Assembly: GCA_019694555.1 (NCBI GenBank)
Contig: JAIBBS010000094.1
Span: forward strand, 1 to 32,807
Reading direction: 5' to 3'
DNA: 32,807 nt
Source: Nannocystaceae bacterium
Lineage (GTDB): Bacteria; Myxococcota_A; Polyangia; Nannocystales; Nannocystaceae
In this document: positions 10,236-17,929 of the stretch, piece after piece
How the letters are laid out: every line of letters starts with the position of its first letter
Numbering within the stretch: position 1 is the stretch's first letter
Made by a program: the position numbers and the translations under genes
Notes under the pieces: generated by a model
Seen by the model: the letters and a program-made list of their open reading frames with translations, nothing else
Databases searched by the model: none
Told to the model about the DNA's origin: nothing

Positions 10236-10331
10236 GGCAGCAGCCTAGTGCGTGCCGTGCTCGGGCACAAGCGAGCCGCACGGGGCGCGCGGGTCGCTTG
10301 CTCGTGCGGCGTCGAGTTGCGACACTGCGGC

Positions 10332-11216
10332 ATGCGTTCGGGTTTGCGTTCGACGTTGTTGCCGTTGGGCTTGCTGATCGCGTGCGGCACGAGCTCGCCT
10401 GCCGGTGAGTCCGGTGGCGAGTCCGGATCGACCCAAGCGAGCACCACGACCCAAGGCACCACCGACGCGAGCACGAGCACGCTCGGCACGTCGAGCAGCT
10501 CCGAGGGCGGCGCGACGGTCGACAGCTCGGGTGGCAGCTTCGTGATGAACGCAGACAACGGCTGCAACGCACAGCAGTGCGACGTCTGGGCCCAGGACTG
10601 CCCACGCGAGGAGAAGTGCGTGCCGTGGTCGGAGGCCGGGGACGGATCGTTCGGCGGTTGCACCGATGCGCGCTGCAGCGCGGTCGATCCGCGAGCGCAC
10701 GCCGCTGGCGAGCCCTGCACCGCCGACGGCGGACCGTGGAGCGGCATGGACGACTGCGCGCTGGGCTCGTACTGCTGGGGCGTCGACGCGAAGACCGGCG
10801 CGGGCGTGTGCGTGGCGCAGTGCACCGGCAGCGAGGCCGATCCGGTCTGCGCCGGCGACGACACCTGCTGGGAGCTCCACGGCACCAGCGTGACCGCGTG
10901 CGCCGCGAGCTGCGATCCGCTCGCGCCATCGTGCGGACCCGGCACGACCTGCACGCTGTCGACCGACAGCGACTACGGCCCGCTGTGTCTGGGCGTGGAC
11001 CTCGGCATGCCCACGACCGCCGAGGCCGTGTGCGACCAACGCATCGGCTGCGGCGAGGGCTTCGCGTGCCTGCCCGCGGAGTTCTTCACCGCCTGCGCCG
11101 GCGGTGGCTGTTGCGCGCCGCTGTGCGATCTGGCGCAGCAGACCTGCGTCGAGCCGACCGTGTGCTCGGCGTTCACCAACGCACCGCCCGGCGTGGGCGC
11201 GTGCTCGGCCCATTGA
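10332..11216 (+). CDS. Cys-rich secreted lipoprotein, unknown function
   Basis: The 294-residue protein starts at the ATG at 10332, which gives RSTLLPLGLLIAC with lipidated Cys18. A Ser/Thr/Gly-rich linker (about 20-75) then leads to a Cys-rich region of about 210 residues with more than twenty cysteines, in words such as CNAQQCDVWAQDC, GSYCWG, CAGDDTCWE, CGPGTTC, CGEGFACLP and GGGCCAPLCDL. Even spacing of Cys and the secreted location suggest a disulfide-bonded exposed domain. This type of small Cys-rich lipoprotein is abundant in large myxobacterial genomes and is usually unnamed; I do not recognise a defined family. The frame runs open upstream to 9864 but that part is a shadow of the GFA gene. 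Confidence 0.82.
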   Translation: MRSGLRSTLLPLGLLIACGTSSPAGESGGESGSTQASTTTQGTTDASTSTLGTSSSSEGGATVDSSGGSFVMNADNGCNAQQCDVWAQDCPREEKCVPWSEAGDGSFGGCTDARCSAVDPRAHAAGEPCTADGGPWSGMDDCALGSYCWGVDAKTGAGVCVAQCTGSEADPVCAGDDTCWELHGTSVTACAASCDPLAPSCGPGTTCTLSTDSDYGPLCLGVDLGMPTTAEAVCDQRIGCGEGFACLPAEFFTACAGGGCCAPLCDLAQQTCVEPTVCSAFTNAPPGVGACSAH

Positions 11217-11241
11217 CGGCGCCGCCCGCTGCCCAGCGATG

Positions 11242-11267
11242 GGGAAGGCATCCCCTCGCGCCTTCCC
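11242..11267. terminator. Candidate bidirectional terminator hairpin
   Basis: GGGAAGGC at 11242-11249 pairs perfectly with GCCTTCCC at 11260-11267 across a 10-base loop, within the 53-bp gap between two convergent genes. There is no T tract on either side, so it is only a candidate. Confidence 0.4.
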
Positions 11268-11269
11268 GC

Positions 11270-12190
11270 TCAGCAGGCGGGCTCGCCTTGGTTGCCGCAC
11301 ACCGTGGTGGTGCCCGCGACCGCCACGCGCGCGACCAGGCCCTGCACCTCGGCGTCGGGCAGCGCCGCATTGTCGGCGATCTCGAGATCGCCGCCGACGT
11401 TGCCCAGCAACAGCGCCGAGAGGCTGGCGAGCTGGGCGTTGTTGCTCAGGCGCAGGTCGGCCCACGCCGACACGAGATTGGCCATCGCGGTGAGATCGAC
11501 GAGCACGTCGTTGTCGGCGATCGAGATGTTGCCGTAGAAGACGCCGCCCATCGGCGCCTGATCGCCGGCCGACAGCGCACCGCCGCCGTCGCTCGCGTCC
11601 GCGACGTCCTCGGCGATCGCACAGCCGTTGCAGCCCGAGAGGAACTCCGCGCCCGCGAGCGAGGCCAGCGCGTCGTTGTCCTCGATGATGAGATCGCCGA
11701 ACACGCTCAGTGCCGGATGGAACGCGAGGGTCGTGAGCGCCGGGTTGGCGGTGAGCTGCAGCGCGCCGTCGATCTGCGCCAGCGTCTGCAGGCCATCGAG
11801 CGTGACCACGGCCGCGCTGTCGATCACCAGCGTGCCGCCGACGTTCGCGAGCGAGCTCAGCGGCGTGAGGTCGGCGGCGCTGCCGGAGATCCGCAGCTGC
11901 CCGCCGACGCTGCCCAGGCACGCCTGCGCGTCGACGTCGGCCTGCGTGGGCAGCTCGAGATCTCCGGCCACGTGGATGCGACTGTCGACCAGCGCCACCA
12001 GCGAGCCCGAGTCGCAGCGGTACTTCACGCAGCCATCGGGGGTCTCGAACTCCTCACCGTCGTCGTACACCGAGGTGCCCCACACGCACTGCTCGTTGCC
12101 GCCTCCGCTGCTGCCGCCGCCCTCGTCGGACACCGTGGGGCCGCAGGCGCCCAGCGCGAGCAACAAGGTCGCAGCCGCAATCTTCGTCAT
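11270..12190 (-). CDS. Lipoprotein with receptor-L/leucine-rich-like repeats
   Basis: The 306-residue protein begins MTKIAAATLLLALGAC (lipidated Cys16). A short Cys segment (QCVWGTSVYDDGEEF, then GCVKYRCDSG) resembles a von Willebrand C-type knot. From about residue 80 there are repeated strand-turn units with words such as VGGQLRIS, VGGTLVIDS, IDGALQLTANPAL, FGDLIIEDNDAL, YGNISIADNDVL and GGDLEIADNAAL; this is the receptor-L-domain/LRR-like solenoid common in myxobacterial and other surface proteins. The role is probably binding at the outer surface. The ATG at 12190 overlaps the stop of the upstream ATP-grasp lipoprotein gene by 4 bp (ATGA), so it is the last gene of a coupled three-gene operon. 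Confidence 0.85.
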   Translation of the reverse strand: MTKIAAATLLLALGACGPTVSDEGGGSSGGGNEQCVWGTSVYDDGEEFETPDGCVKYRCDSGSLVALVDSRIHVAGDLELPTQADVDAQACLGSVGGQLRISGSAADLTPLSSLANVGGTLVIDSAAVVTLDGLQTLAQIDGALQLTANPALTTLAFHPALSVFGDLIIEDNDALASLAGAEFLSGCNGCAIAEDVADASDGGGALSAGDQAPMGGVFYGNISIADNDVLVDLTAMANLVSAWADLRLSNNAQLASLSALLLGNVGGDLEIADNAALPDAEVQGLVARVAVAGTTTVCGNQGEPAC

Positions 12191-14421
12191 GGCATCTCTC
12201 CGCAGGTCGAGGGCGTCGCGCTGGTGGTCCCGAGGAACGACCGCGCCTGTTTGATGTGCAGCGCTCCGTCGGCGCCGATCTTGAACTCGACGTCGACCAG
12301 CGGCGCCGCAGCACCCTCGGGCACGACGTCGACGGGGAAGCTCTCGGCCAGCTGCGCGAGCACACCGCCGAGCTCCTGCAGCTGTGCGTCGGTCATCACG
12401 ATCTCGCCCGCCGGCACCAGCGACGACGTCCCGGCGCGATCGATGGCCGTCACCTCGCCGTCTTCGACGGTGAGGTAGTCGAGCTCCGCGGTGACGCCGG
12501 GCGTGACCGCGACGACGTCGGTCTCGCCGTACTGCACGTTGACGACGTAGCGACTGTCGCGGCGGTCGCGAGGATTGCCGGTGAACGCGACGCCGTTGGC
12601 CTGCTCGTCCTCGTAGCGCAGCGAGATGGTCGCGCCCATCGCGACGTTGGCGTGATCGATCTGGTAGTAGTCGCGCTCCTCGAACGCGCCGAAGTTCCAC
12701 AGGCTGCCCCAGACCTGCTTGAGCGCGGCCTCGAGCGGCTTGGGCGACTTGTCGGCGTCGCAGGCCGACGCGGTCGCACCCGCGGGCGCGCCCGAGTCCG
12801 CCGCGCACGCGCTGGCAGAGTCGTACAGGCCCGCGCCGTTGAAGTTCGGCGTGTCCTCGGTGTTCGAGGACGAGCGCACGCGCACCATCACGGTCTCGCT
12901 GCCGAACTCGTCGGCGATGCGCTGCTTGAGCAGCGCGATCAGCTCGGGGTCGACCACACCGTGGTCGGCGATCTCGGTGCGCAGCTGCTCGAGCTTCTGC
13001 TTGCGCAGGTTCGCGTCGGTGCGGAACGCCGAGTCGGCGAGCCACGCCGCGATCGTGTCGGCGTAGCTGGCCTCGACCGGGCCATCACCGAGATCGACCT
13101 GCCAGGTGTTGTCGGTCATGAACTGCGCGTAGTCGTGGAAGGGTACGCCCAGACCCGCGGTGCGGTAGCGCGACTCGAGCAGGCGCCACAGCAGCGCCAG
13201 GCCCACGGTCTTGGCGCCGTAGCGGCTGCGCGCCGCGGTGCGAGCGTCCGCGGTGTCGGTCGGGATGTCGGCGAAGGCCTCGTGCTCGGCGAACGCGAGA
13301 TCCGGCGGATCGATCTCCGCCAGCGGTCGGTGCTCGGCCCAGAACGCCTGCGCCTCCTCGGCGCTCGCCGGCACCACGAGGTAGCCGGTCTGCAGCGCCT
13401 CGAGCCGCACCAGCTGACCGTCGAGGTGACGCAGCTGCTCGACCGCGTCGTCGACGAAGAGGTTGGGCGTGCCGCGCTGCGCCGACAGCACGTTGAGGTG
13501 GCTGAGGATGTCCTGGCGCGAGCCGGTGATCGCAGCCGCCATGACGCCCTCGAGATCGAGCGGAACGTCGTCGAACACCACGATGTCCTGCCACCCGAAC
13601 GCGGTCGCGTCCTCGCCCTGCGCGATGCGGACGCGGCCGTACGCGACGCCGGGGGTGTAGACCTCGTACGTGATCTGCTCGTCGGCACCCGATGCGACGA
13701 GAAACGGCGGATCGACCCACGTCGCGGCCGCGGCGACCTGGGCCTCGCCGCGGGGCAGGAACGCCAGCTCGCCGAGATCGAAGCGATCCTGCAGCTGACG
13801 ATAGACGACGTAGACCTCGTCGACAGTGAGCACCTCGGACTCGTGCTTGGCGTTCTCGACCGAGAAGCCGTAGGGCGCGACCGCGGGCTGCTCGAGCTCG
13901 TAGGTGGCGCCGGCATAGAACTCGCGCTCGGCTCGCGTGAGGATGAGCCGCGCGTAGTCGGCCGGCGTGATGCCCGGGAACAGCGGCTCGAACGCGACCG
14001 ACATCAGGCAGAAGTGCAGGCGGTAGCGGTTGGCGTCGCTGAACACCGTCGGCAGCCGCGCCTGCGGAATCGCGGGCACGAGGAACTTGCCCAGCCGGCG
14101 CACGCCGCCGTCCTCGGGTCCACCGCCCAGCGAGTAGTCGAGCCACTGTTGCTCGGTCTGCATCTCGTGCACGCACACGCGATGCGACAGCCGCGTCTCG
14201 GCCTCGGCGCACAGATCCGCGTGCGCGGTGCAGCCCGCGACCGCATCGCCGGCGAAGCCGGGCTCGCAGAAGCAGGTGCCATCGCGATCGTCGGGGTAGG
14301 CATTGTCGCCGCAGGGGTTGGGCGCAGCGCCGTCGCTGCGGCAACCCGCGAGCGCCGCGGCGGCGAGGGCCAGCGCCGCGGCGACGCGCTGCGTCGGCTG
14401 CAGTCGGCCGCGCACGCTCAT
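12187..14421 (-). CDS. Exported lipoprotein with PPDK/PEP-synthase-type ATP-grasp (PEP/pyruvate-binding) domain
   Basis: The 744-residue protein starts MSVRGRLQPTQRVAAALA and has a lipobox ending LAGC (Cys27), so it is predicted to be lipidated and outside the cytoplasm. An EGF-like Cys knot follows (CGDNAYPDDRDGTCFCEPGF). The C-terminal half matches the nucleotide-binding domain of pyruvate phosphate dikinase/PEP synthase: RVRSSSNTED (RSSSNTED at 516-523) followed by FNGAGLYDS, and at the end VDVEFKIGADGALHIKQARS (QAR about 725-727), the usual metal/ATP-site and closing strand. The GAGLYDS wording is also that of plant glucan/phosphoglucan water dikinases. The phosphohistidine swivel domain and the PEP-binding barrel of full-length enzymes are absent. 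Phosphoryl transfer outside the cell would need extracellular ATP, so the domain may instead have another ligand or role (inference). It is the middle gene of a coupled trio. Confidence 0.85.
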   Translation of the reverse strand: MSVRGRLQPTQRVAAALALAAAALAGCRSDGAAPNPCGDNAYPDDRDGTCFCEPGFAGDAVAGCTAHADLCAEAETRLSHRVCVHEMQTEQQWLDYSLGGGPEDGGVRRLGKFLVPAIPQARLPTVFSDANRYRLHFCLMSVAFEPLFPGITPADYARLILTRAEREFYAGATYELEQPAVAPYGFSVENAKHESEVLTVDEVYVVYRQLQDRFDLGELAFLPRGEAQVAAAATWVDPPFLVASGADEQITYEVYTPGVAYGRVRIAQGEDATAFGWQDIVVFDDVPLDLEGVMAAAITGSRQDILSHLNVLSAQRGTPNLFVDDAVEQLRHLDGQLVRLEALQTGYLVVPASAEEAQAFWAEHRPLAEIDPPDLAFAEHEAFADIPTDTADARTAARSRYGAKTVGLALLWRLLESRYRTAGLGVPFHDYAQFMTDNTWQVDLGDGPVEASYADTIAAWLADSAFRTDANLRKQKLEQLRTEIADHGVVDPELIALLKQRIADEFGSETVMVRVRSSSNTEDTPNFNGAGLYDSASACAADSGAPAGATASACDADKSPKPLEAALKQVWGSLWNFGAFEERDYYQIDHANVAMGATISLRYEDEQANGVAFTGNPRDRRDSRYVVNVQYGETDVVAVTPGVTAELDYLTVEDGEVTAIDRAGTSSLVPAGEIVMTDAQLQELGGVLAQLAESFPVDVVPEGAAAPLVDVEFKIGADGALHIKQARSFLGTTSATPSTCGEMP

Positions 14422-15776
14422 GGCAGGACCAGCCGGTACACGGTCACCTCGGTGCCGTCGGTGGTGGCGAGGTCCGATCCGTTCAGGGCGATCGTGGTCG
14501 GCAGCCACGGAAGCTGCACCAAGCGCTCGCACGACAGCGGGAGATCCGACGGGTCGTCGGGCGACGCCCCCTTCGACAGCCGCAACAGCCCATCGCCATC
14601 GATGCGCAACAGGTCGTCGCTGCCGTCGCCTTCGACATCGCCGGCCTCGGACAACACCGCATTGCCGCCGCCGGGTGCCTGGCGCTCGTCGTCGGTCACG
14701 ACCGGCCCGAGCCAACTCCAGAGGTTGTCGCCCGAGTCCACGCCGACGAGATCGAGATCGACGCCGCCGCGGAAGCGTCCCGCGTGCAGGCCGATCACGT
14801 CGAGCACGAGCCTCTCCGAGAGCACGCTGTGGGTCTGCTCCGAGCCCCAGATCAACCCGAAGCCGCCTTCGTCGCCATACGCCAGATCCTGCACGCCGTC
14901 GCCGTCGGCGTCGAGCAGGGCGATCGCCGCCGCGCCGCCGGGGCGCAGCAGGGTCGGCGGCGCGAGGCCGCCGGCGCCATCGCCGACGGCGATCCACACG
15001 CCCTGGGCATCGCGCAGCACCACGTCGACGGCACCATCGCCTTGCAGATCGCCCAGCACCAGCTCGTCGGCCGCGAGCGCGAGGTCGACGGTCATGGTGG
15101 GCTCGAGCGTGCCGTCGCTCAGACCGCGCCACACCTGCAACGCCTGGGTCTCGCCCGCCTGCGCCACGATCACGTCGTTGACCTCGTCGCCATCGATCGA
15201 GCCCACCGCCATCGCCGACAGCGGCACGCCGGCTTCGACCCACGGCACGGCGCCACCCTGGTCCACGAGCGTCACGCGCGTGTCCTGCAGCGCGGCCAGA
15301 CGCGTCGAGTCGATGCCGTCGGCGGGGACGTACGCCAGCGCGCGCGCCGGGCCGCCGTCGGTGAAGCTCAGCGACATGGCGGTCTCGAGCACCAGCGTCG
15401 TCGAGGGGCACTCGACCCGCGGCATGCACACGTAGCCGATGCACTCCTCGTTGGGATCGCAGGCATAGTCCGAGTAGCACTCGTAGTAGCCGCCCTCGGC
15501 GCAGCGGAAGCGATTCTCGGGCGGCGGCGGGGCCGAGCCGCAGCCGCAGTAGCACTCGTACTCGCAGTGCCCGGCGACGCACTGGTAGCCGTAGCTGCAG
15601 TCGCTCGCGTCGTTGCACTCCGGCCCCGGCCCGGTGTCGCTGCTGCTCACGCTCGTGCCAGTGCCATCACCGTCCCCGTCGCCCTCGGCGACGCCGACCT
15701 GCGGGCCGCAGCCTGCCGCAAGTGCCAGCGGCAACGCGAGATTCCAAACCGAGACGTCGAGTCGACCCATCGTCAT
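14418..15776 (-). CDS. Lipoprotein with Cys-rich N-terminus and FG-GAP/VCBS-type propeller
   Basis: With the ATG at 15776 (a second one is at 15770) the 452-residue protein has an N-terminal signal ending ALAAGC (Cys23); a longer frame to 15878 adds 34 residues without sense. After an acidic Gly linker there is a Cys-rich stretch (about 36-110) with CNDASDCSYGYQC, CEYECYCGCGS and CDPNEECIGYVC. The remainder is a series of blade-like units with D-DGDG-like acidic loops: GSIDGDEVND, GDLQGDGAVDVVL, DADGDGVQDLAYGD and GDVEGDGSDDLLRID, as in integrin-like FG-GAP repeats. It is probably a surface binding protein with calcium-stabilised propeller. Its stop overlaps the start of the ATP-grasp lipoprotein gene (ATGA), making it the first gene of the coupled trio. 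Confidence 0.85.
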   Translation of the reverse strand: MTMGRLDVSVWNLALPLALAAGCGPQVGVAEGDGDGDGTGTSVSSSDTGPGPECNDASDCSYGYQCVAGHCEYECYCGCGSAPPPPENRFRCAEGGYYECYSDYACDPNEECIGYVCMPRVECPSTTLVLETAMSLSFTDGGPARALAYVPADGIDSTRLAALQDTRVTLVDQGGAVPWVEAGVPLSAMAVGSIDGDEVNDVIVAQAGETQALQVWRGLSDGTLEPTMTVDLALAADELVLGDLQGDGAVDVVLRDAQGVWIAVGDGAGGLAPPTLLRPGGAAAIALLDADGDGVQDLAYGDEGGFGLIWGSEQTHSVLSERLVLDVIGLHAGRFRGGVDLDLVGVDSGDNLWSWLGPVVTDDERQAPGGGNAVLSEAGDVEGDGSDDLLRIDGDGLLRLSKGASPDDPSDLPLSCERLVQLPWLPTTIALNGSDLATTDGTEVTVYRLVLP

Positions 15777-15933
15777 CCAGCCACCCACCAACGCGGCGCA
15801 GTCGTGCAAGCCCTCGGCCAGCGGCGGTGCCCGCGGTTTCGCGGCGGACAGCGGCTCGACCGGCCCGCCGCACGACATCGGTGTCGCGGCCTCGGTGGCC
15901 GCGCGTCAGGGTGATCATGCGACGGGGCCGACC
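15777..15933. promoter_or_regulatory. Likely promoter region of the three-lipoprotein operon
   Basis: The 157-bp gap separates two leftward genes and is the only place for a promoter directly ahead of the coupled trio. I cannot identify a -35/-10 pair; transcription from the gene upstream is equally possible. Confidence 0.3.
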
Positions 15934-17577
15934 TCAGCCCCGTGGCAGTGGCTGGCACACGCTGCCGGCCTCGAGCTGCGCATTGGTGCGGAAGGTGTTG
16001 AGCTGCTGCCACGACTTGGGCTCGACCTGCGGGATCGTGCCGTCCTCGCGCACGTTGGTCACGTGATACGTGTGCTGATTCCAGATGCGGCGCGCGCCGA
16101 CCCAGCGTTCGTCGACGTCGCGCACGACCTGCACCGTCGGTGAGGTGCGCGGGCCGTAGGGCGACTGGTTGGACACGACCACGATCTCCGCGGCGCCGTC
16201 GTTGTCGACGTCCGCGACCACGGGATACTCCGTGCCGGTGACGCTGGTGCGCGGGGTCTCGAAGCGCTTCGCACCGAGCTCGTCGAACACGTACAGGCTC
16301 GACTCGTCGGCGTACATCGCCTCGGCGAGACCGTCGCCGAGGAAGTCGAACGCGGTGCCGGCCGCGACGCCGCTCTCGTCCGAGACGTAGGACGACCACA
16401 CGATGGTCGCGTCGGCTTCGTACAGCGTGTAGTCGTTCTGCGAGCTCATCGCGAACTCGGCCACGCCATCGCCGTCGAAGTCGTGCACGGTCGCGGGCCG
16501 CAGCCACGTGAGGAAGCCGTTCGCGTTGCCGGTCGGGCGCAGCTCCTGGTAGCGCACGTTGCCGTCGTGATCGATCAGCGACAGCCCCTGCGGGTTGGTC
16601 AGCAGCACCTCGGGCTCGGGATCGTCGTCGAGGTTCGCGACCTGCGGGAAGCCCGGGGACAACGCCGTGGTCCAGGCCTCGCTGCCGTCGTGGTGGTAGG
16701 CGGCGTGGCCGAGCACGATCTCGAGCTCACCGTCGTCGTCGAGATCCGCGGCCGTGGTCGCGCTGTACTGCGGCGCCTGCGTCGTCGTCACCTGCAGCAT
16801 GCCGTCGGCACCGAAGACGTGGCCACCCGCGAGGATCTCGACGTCACCGTCGGCATCGAGATCGGCGAGCGCGAGCGCAGCGAAGTACCAGTCGGGCCAG
16901 GTCTGCGGGCTCTGCCACAGCATCGTGCCGTCGTGGTCGAACGCCACCAGGTGGCCGTTCATCTGGCCCGCGACGATCTCGGGCAACCCATCGCCGTCGA
17001 TGTCGCCCAGCGCGGGCGTCAGCGTGCACTCGAGCGGCGTGTCGATGTGGAAGTGTTCGCTGCCGGTCGCGCCGTCGAGCACGTAGAGGTGGCCCATGCC
17101 GAGCGAGAGGTTGTTGCACGCGATCACCAGGACGTCGGGCACGTCGCACAGATCGATGCTGCCGTTGCCGTCGTCGTCGGTGAGGTTGGCGACCAGCGGC
17201 GTCGCGATGGCCAGCACGTCGCCGTTGGCACCGTCCCACGACCACTGCAGCTCGGGCTCGAACGCGCCTGCGGGCGCCTGATGACGGCAATTGCCGATCG
17301 CGTCGGCGTCGTCGCCGACCTCGCAGGTCGGTGGTCCGACGGTGTCGACGGGATCGAGATCGGGGCGGCCGAGGTCGAACAGCGGTGGCATGCCCGTGCT
17401 CGTGCCGTTGCTCGATGCCGTCGCGCTGCTGCTCGACGTCGTCGTCGTGCCGGTGCCTTCGCTGCCCGTCGTGCTCGCATCGACGCCGCTGCTGCTGCTC
17501 GCAGTCGCGGCCGCGCCCCGCTCGCCGCCGCAGCGGATCGAGACCAGCGCGATGGCGACGGCGACGCGACGCACCAC
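15934..17577 (-). CDS. Secreted FG-GAP/VCBS-repeat protein (putative lipoprotein)
   Basis: The 547-residue protein starts at tandem GTG codons (17577 and 17574). A hydrophobic N-terminus ends VSIRC; Arg before the Cys is unusual for a lipobox, so lipidation is uncertain though export is likely. A Ser/Thr/Gly linker (about 20-62) precedes a long propeller-like domain with repeated acidic words: DDDGNGSIDLCDVPDV, GDIDGDGLPEIVAG, ADLDADGDVEILAGG, ADLDDDGELEIVLG, NLDDDPEPEVLLT, HDFDGDGVAEFAMS and ADVDNDGAAEIVVVS. The C-terminal WVGARRIWNQHTYHVTNV ending is one I associate with large FG-GAP proteins of Myxococcota and Planctomycetes. Function unknown; probably surface adhesion or ligand binding. 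Confidence 0.85.
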   Translation of the reverse strand: MVRRVAVAIALVSIRCGGERGAAATASSSSGVDASTTGSEGTGTTTTSSSSATASSNGTSTGMPPLFDLGRPDLDPVDTVGPPTCEVGDDADAIGNCRHQAPAGAFEPELQWSWDGANGDVLAIATPLVANLTDDDGNGSIDLCDVPDVLVIACNNLSLGMGHLYVLDGATGSEHFHIDTPLECTLTPALGDIDGDGLPEIVAGQMNGHLVAFDHDGTMLWQSPQTWPDWYFAALALADLDADGDVEILAGGHVFGADGMLQVTTTQAPQYSATTAADLDDDGELEIVLGHAAYHHDGSEAWTTALSPGFPQVANLDDDPEPEVLLTNPQGLSLIDHDGNVRYQELRPTGNANGFLTWLRPATVHDFDGDGVAEFAMSSQNDYTLYEADATIVWSSYVSDESGVAAGTAFDFLGDGLAEAMYADESSLYVFDELGAKRFETPRTSVTGTEYPVVADVDNDGAAEIVVVSNQSPYGPRTSPTVQVVRDVDERWVGARRIWNQHTYHVTNVREDGTIPQVEPKSWQQLNTFRTNAQLEAGSVCQPLPRG

Positions 17578-17929
17578 GGGATCACGGTATCACCGGCGCC
17601 CTGCGGCGCGCGGAGCACGCGGATCCCACCGCTCGGAAACACCCGAACGAGCGCCGGCGTCGGTTGCGCTCGTGCGGTCGCTGTGTCCGTCCGACCCGAT
17701 CGAGGAGCGCCTGATGGCTGGGGATTTCGTCGGTCGCAACGCCGTGCCGGAGCTCGGCCGCGCACGCCATCCCCGCGAAAACCCTCGCATCGCGTGGAGT
17801 TGGGCCACAGGCGCCGCCACAGCGCTCGCAGCGGCATCGCCCGTCCGCGGCCGTCCTCCAAAATGACACGGTTCGCGGAGGACGGATTTGCCAGGTCGGC
17901 ATCGCGAGCGGACGATCGCCGAGCAGCCC
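17578..17929. other. 352-bp divergent intergenic region upstream of the RND efflux operon
   Basis: This gap carries the promoter(s) for the leftward FG-GAP gene and the rightward efflux operon. It holds a 9-bp inverted repeat (17851-17885, listed separately). It also holds one short open frame, ATG 17714 to stop 17866 (50 codons), preceded by GAGGAGCGCCTG; its Arg/Ala/Pro-rich product has no recognisable feature and I do not call it a gene. No regulator gene, RNA or obvious sigma-70 promoter is visible. Confidence 0.4.
17851..17885. promoter_or_regulatory. Perfect 9-bp inverted repeat in the efflux operon leader
   Basis: CCGTCCTCC (17851-17859) and GGAGGACGG (17877-17885) are exact reverse complements separated by a 17-bp A-containing spacer. 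The right arm contains GGAGG, which would be a strong ribosome site for a TTG codon at 17888, in frame with the adaptor gene. It may therefore be a repressor operator for the pump, or an RNA hairpin that hides the ribosome site. Both are inference. Confidence 0.45.

Noticed and set aside
10275..10310. Inverted repeat GCCGCACG / CGTGCGGC between the GFA and Cys-rich lipoprotein genes
   Set aside because: Only 8 bp with a 20-bp spacer in very GC-rich sequence; could be chance, so not listed as an operator.
12187..14421. Annotation as complete pyruvate phosphate dikinase or PEP synthase
   Set aside because: The phosphohistidine swivel and PEP/pyruvate barrel domains are missing and the protein has a lipobox; only the nucleotide-binding part is present.
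12256..15435. Rightward 1059-codon frame over the ATP-grasp and FG-GAP lipoprotein genes
   Set aside because: Shadow of the leftward trio; the leftward frames have signal peptides, motifs and coupled starts.
17714..17866. 50-codon open frame with GAGGAG ahead of its ATG, upstream of the efflux operon
   Set aside because: Product is Arg/Ala/Pro-rich without motif; a single ribosome-like site is weak support in GC-rich DNA. Conservation would be needed.
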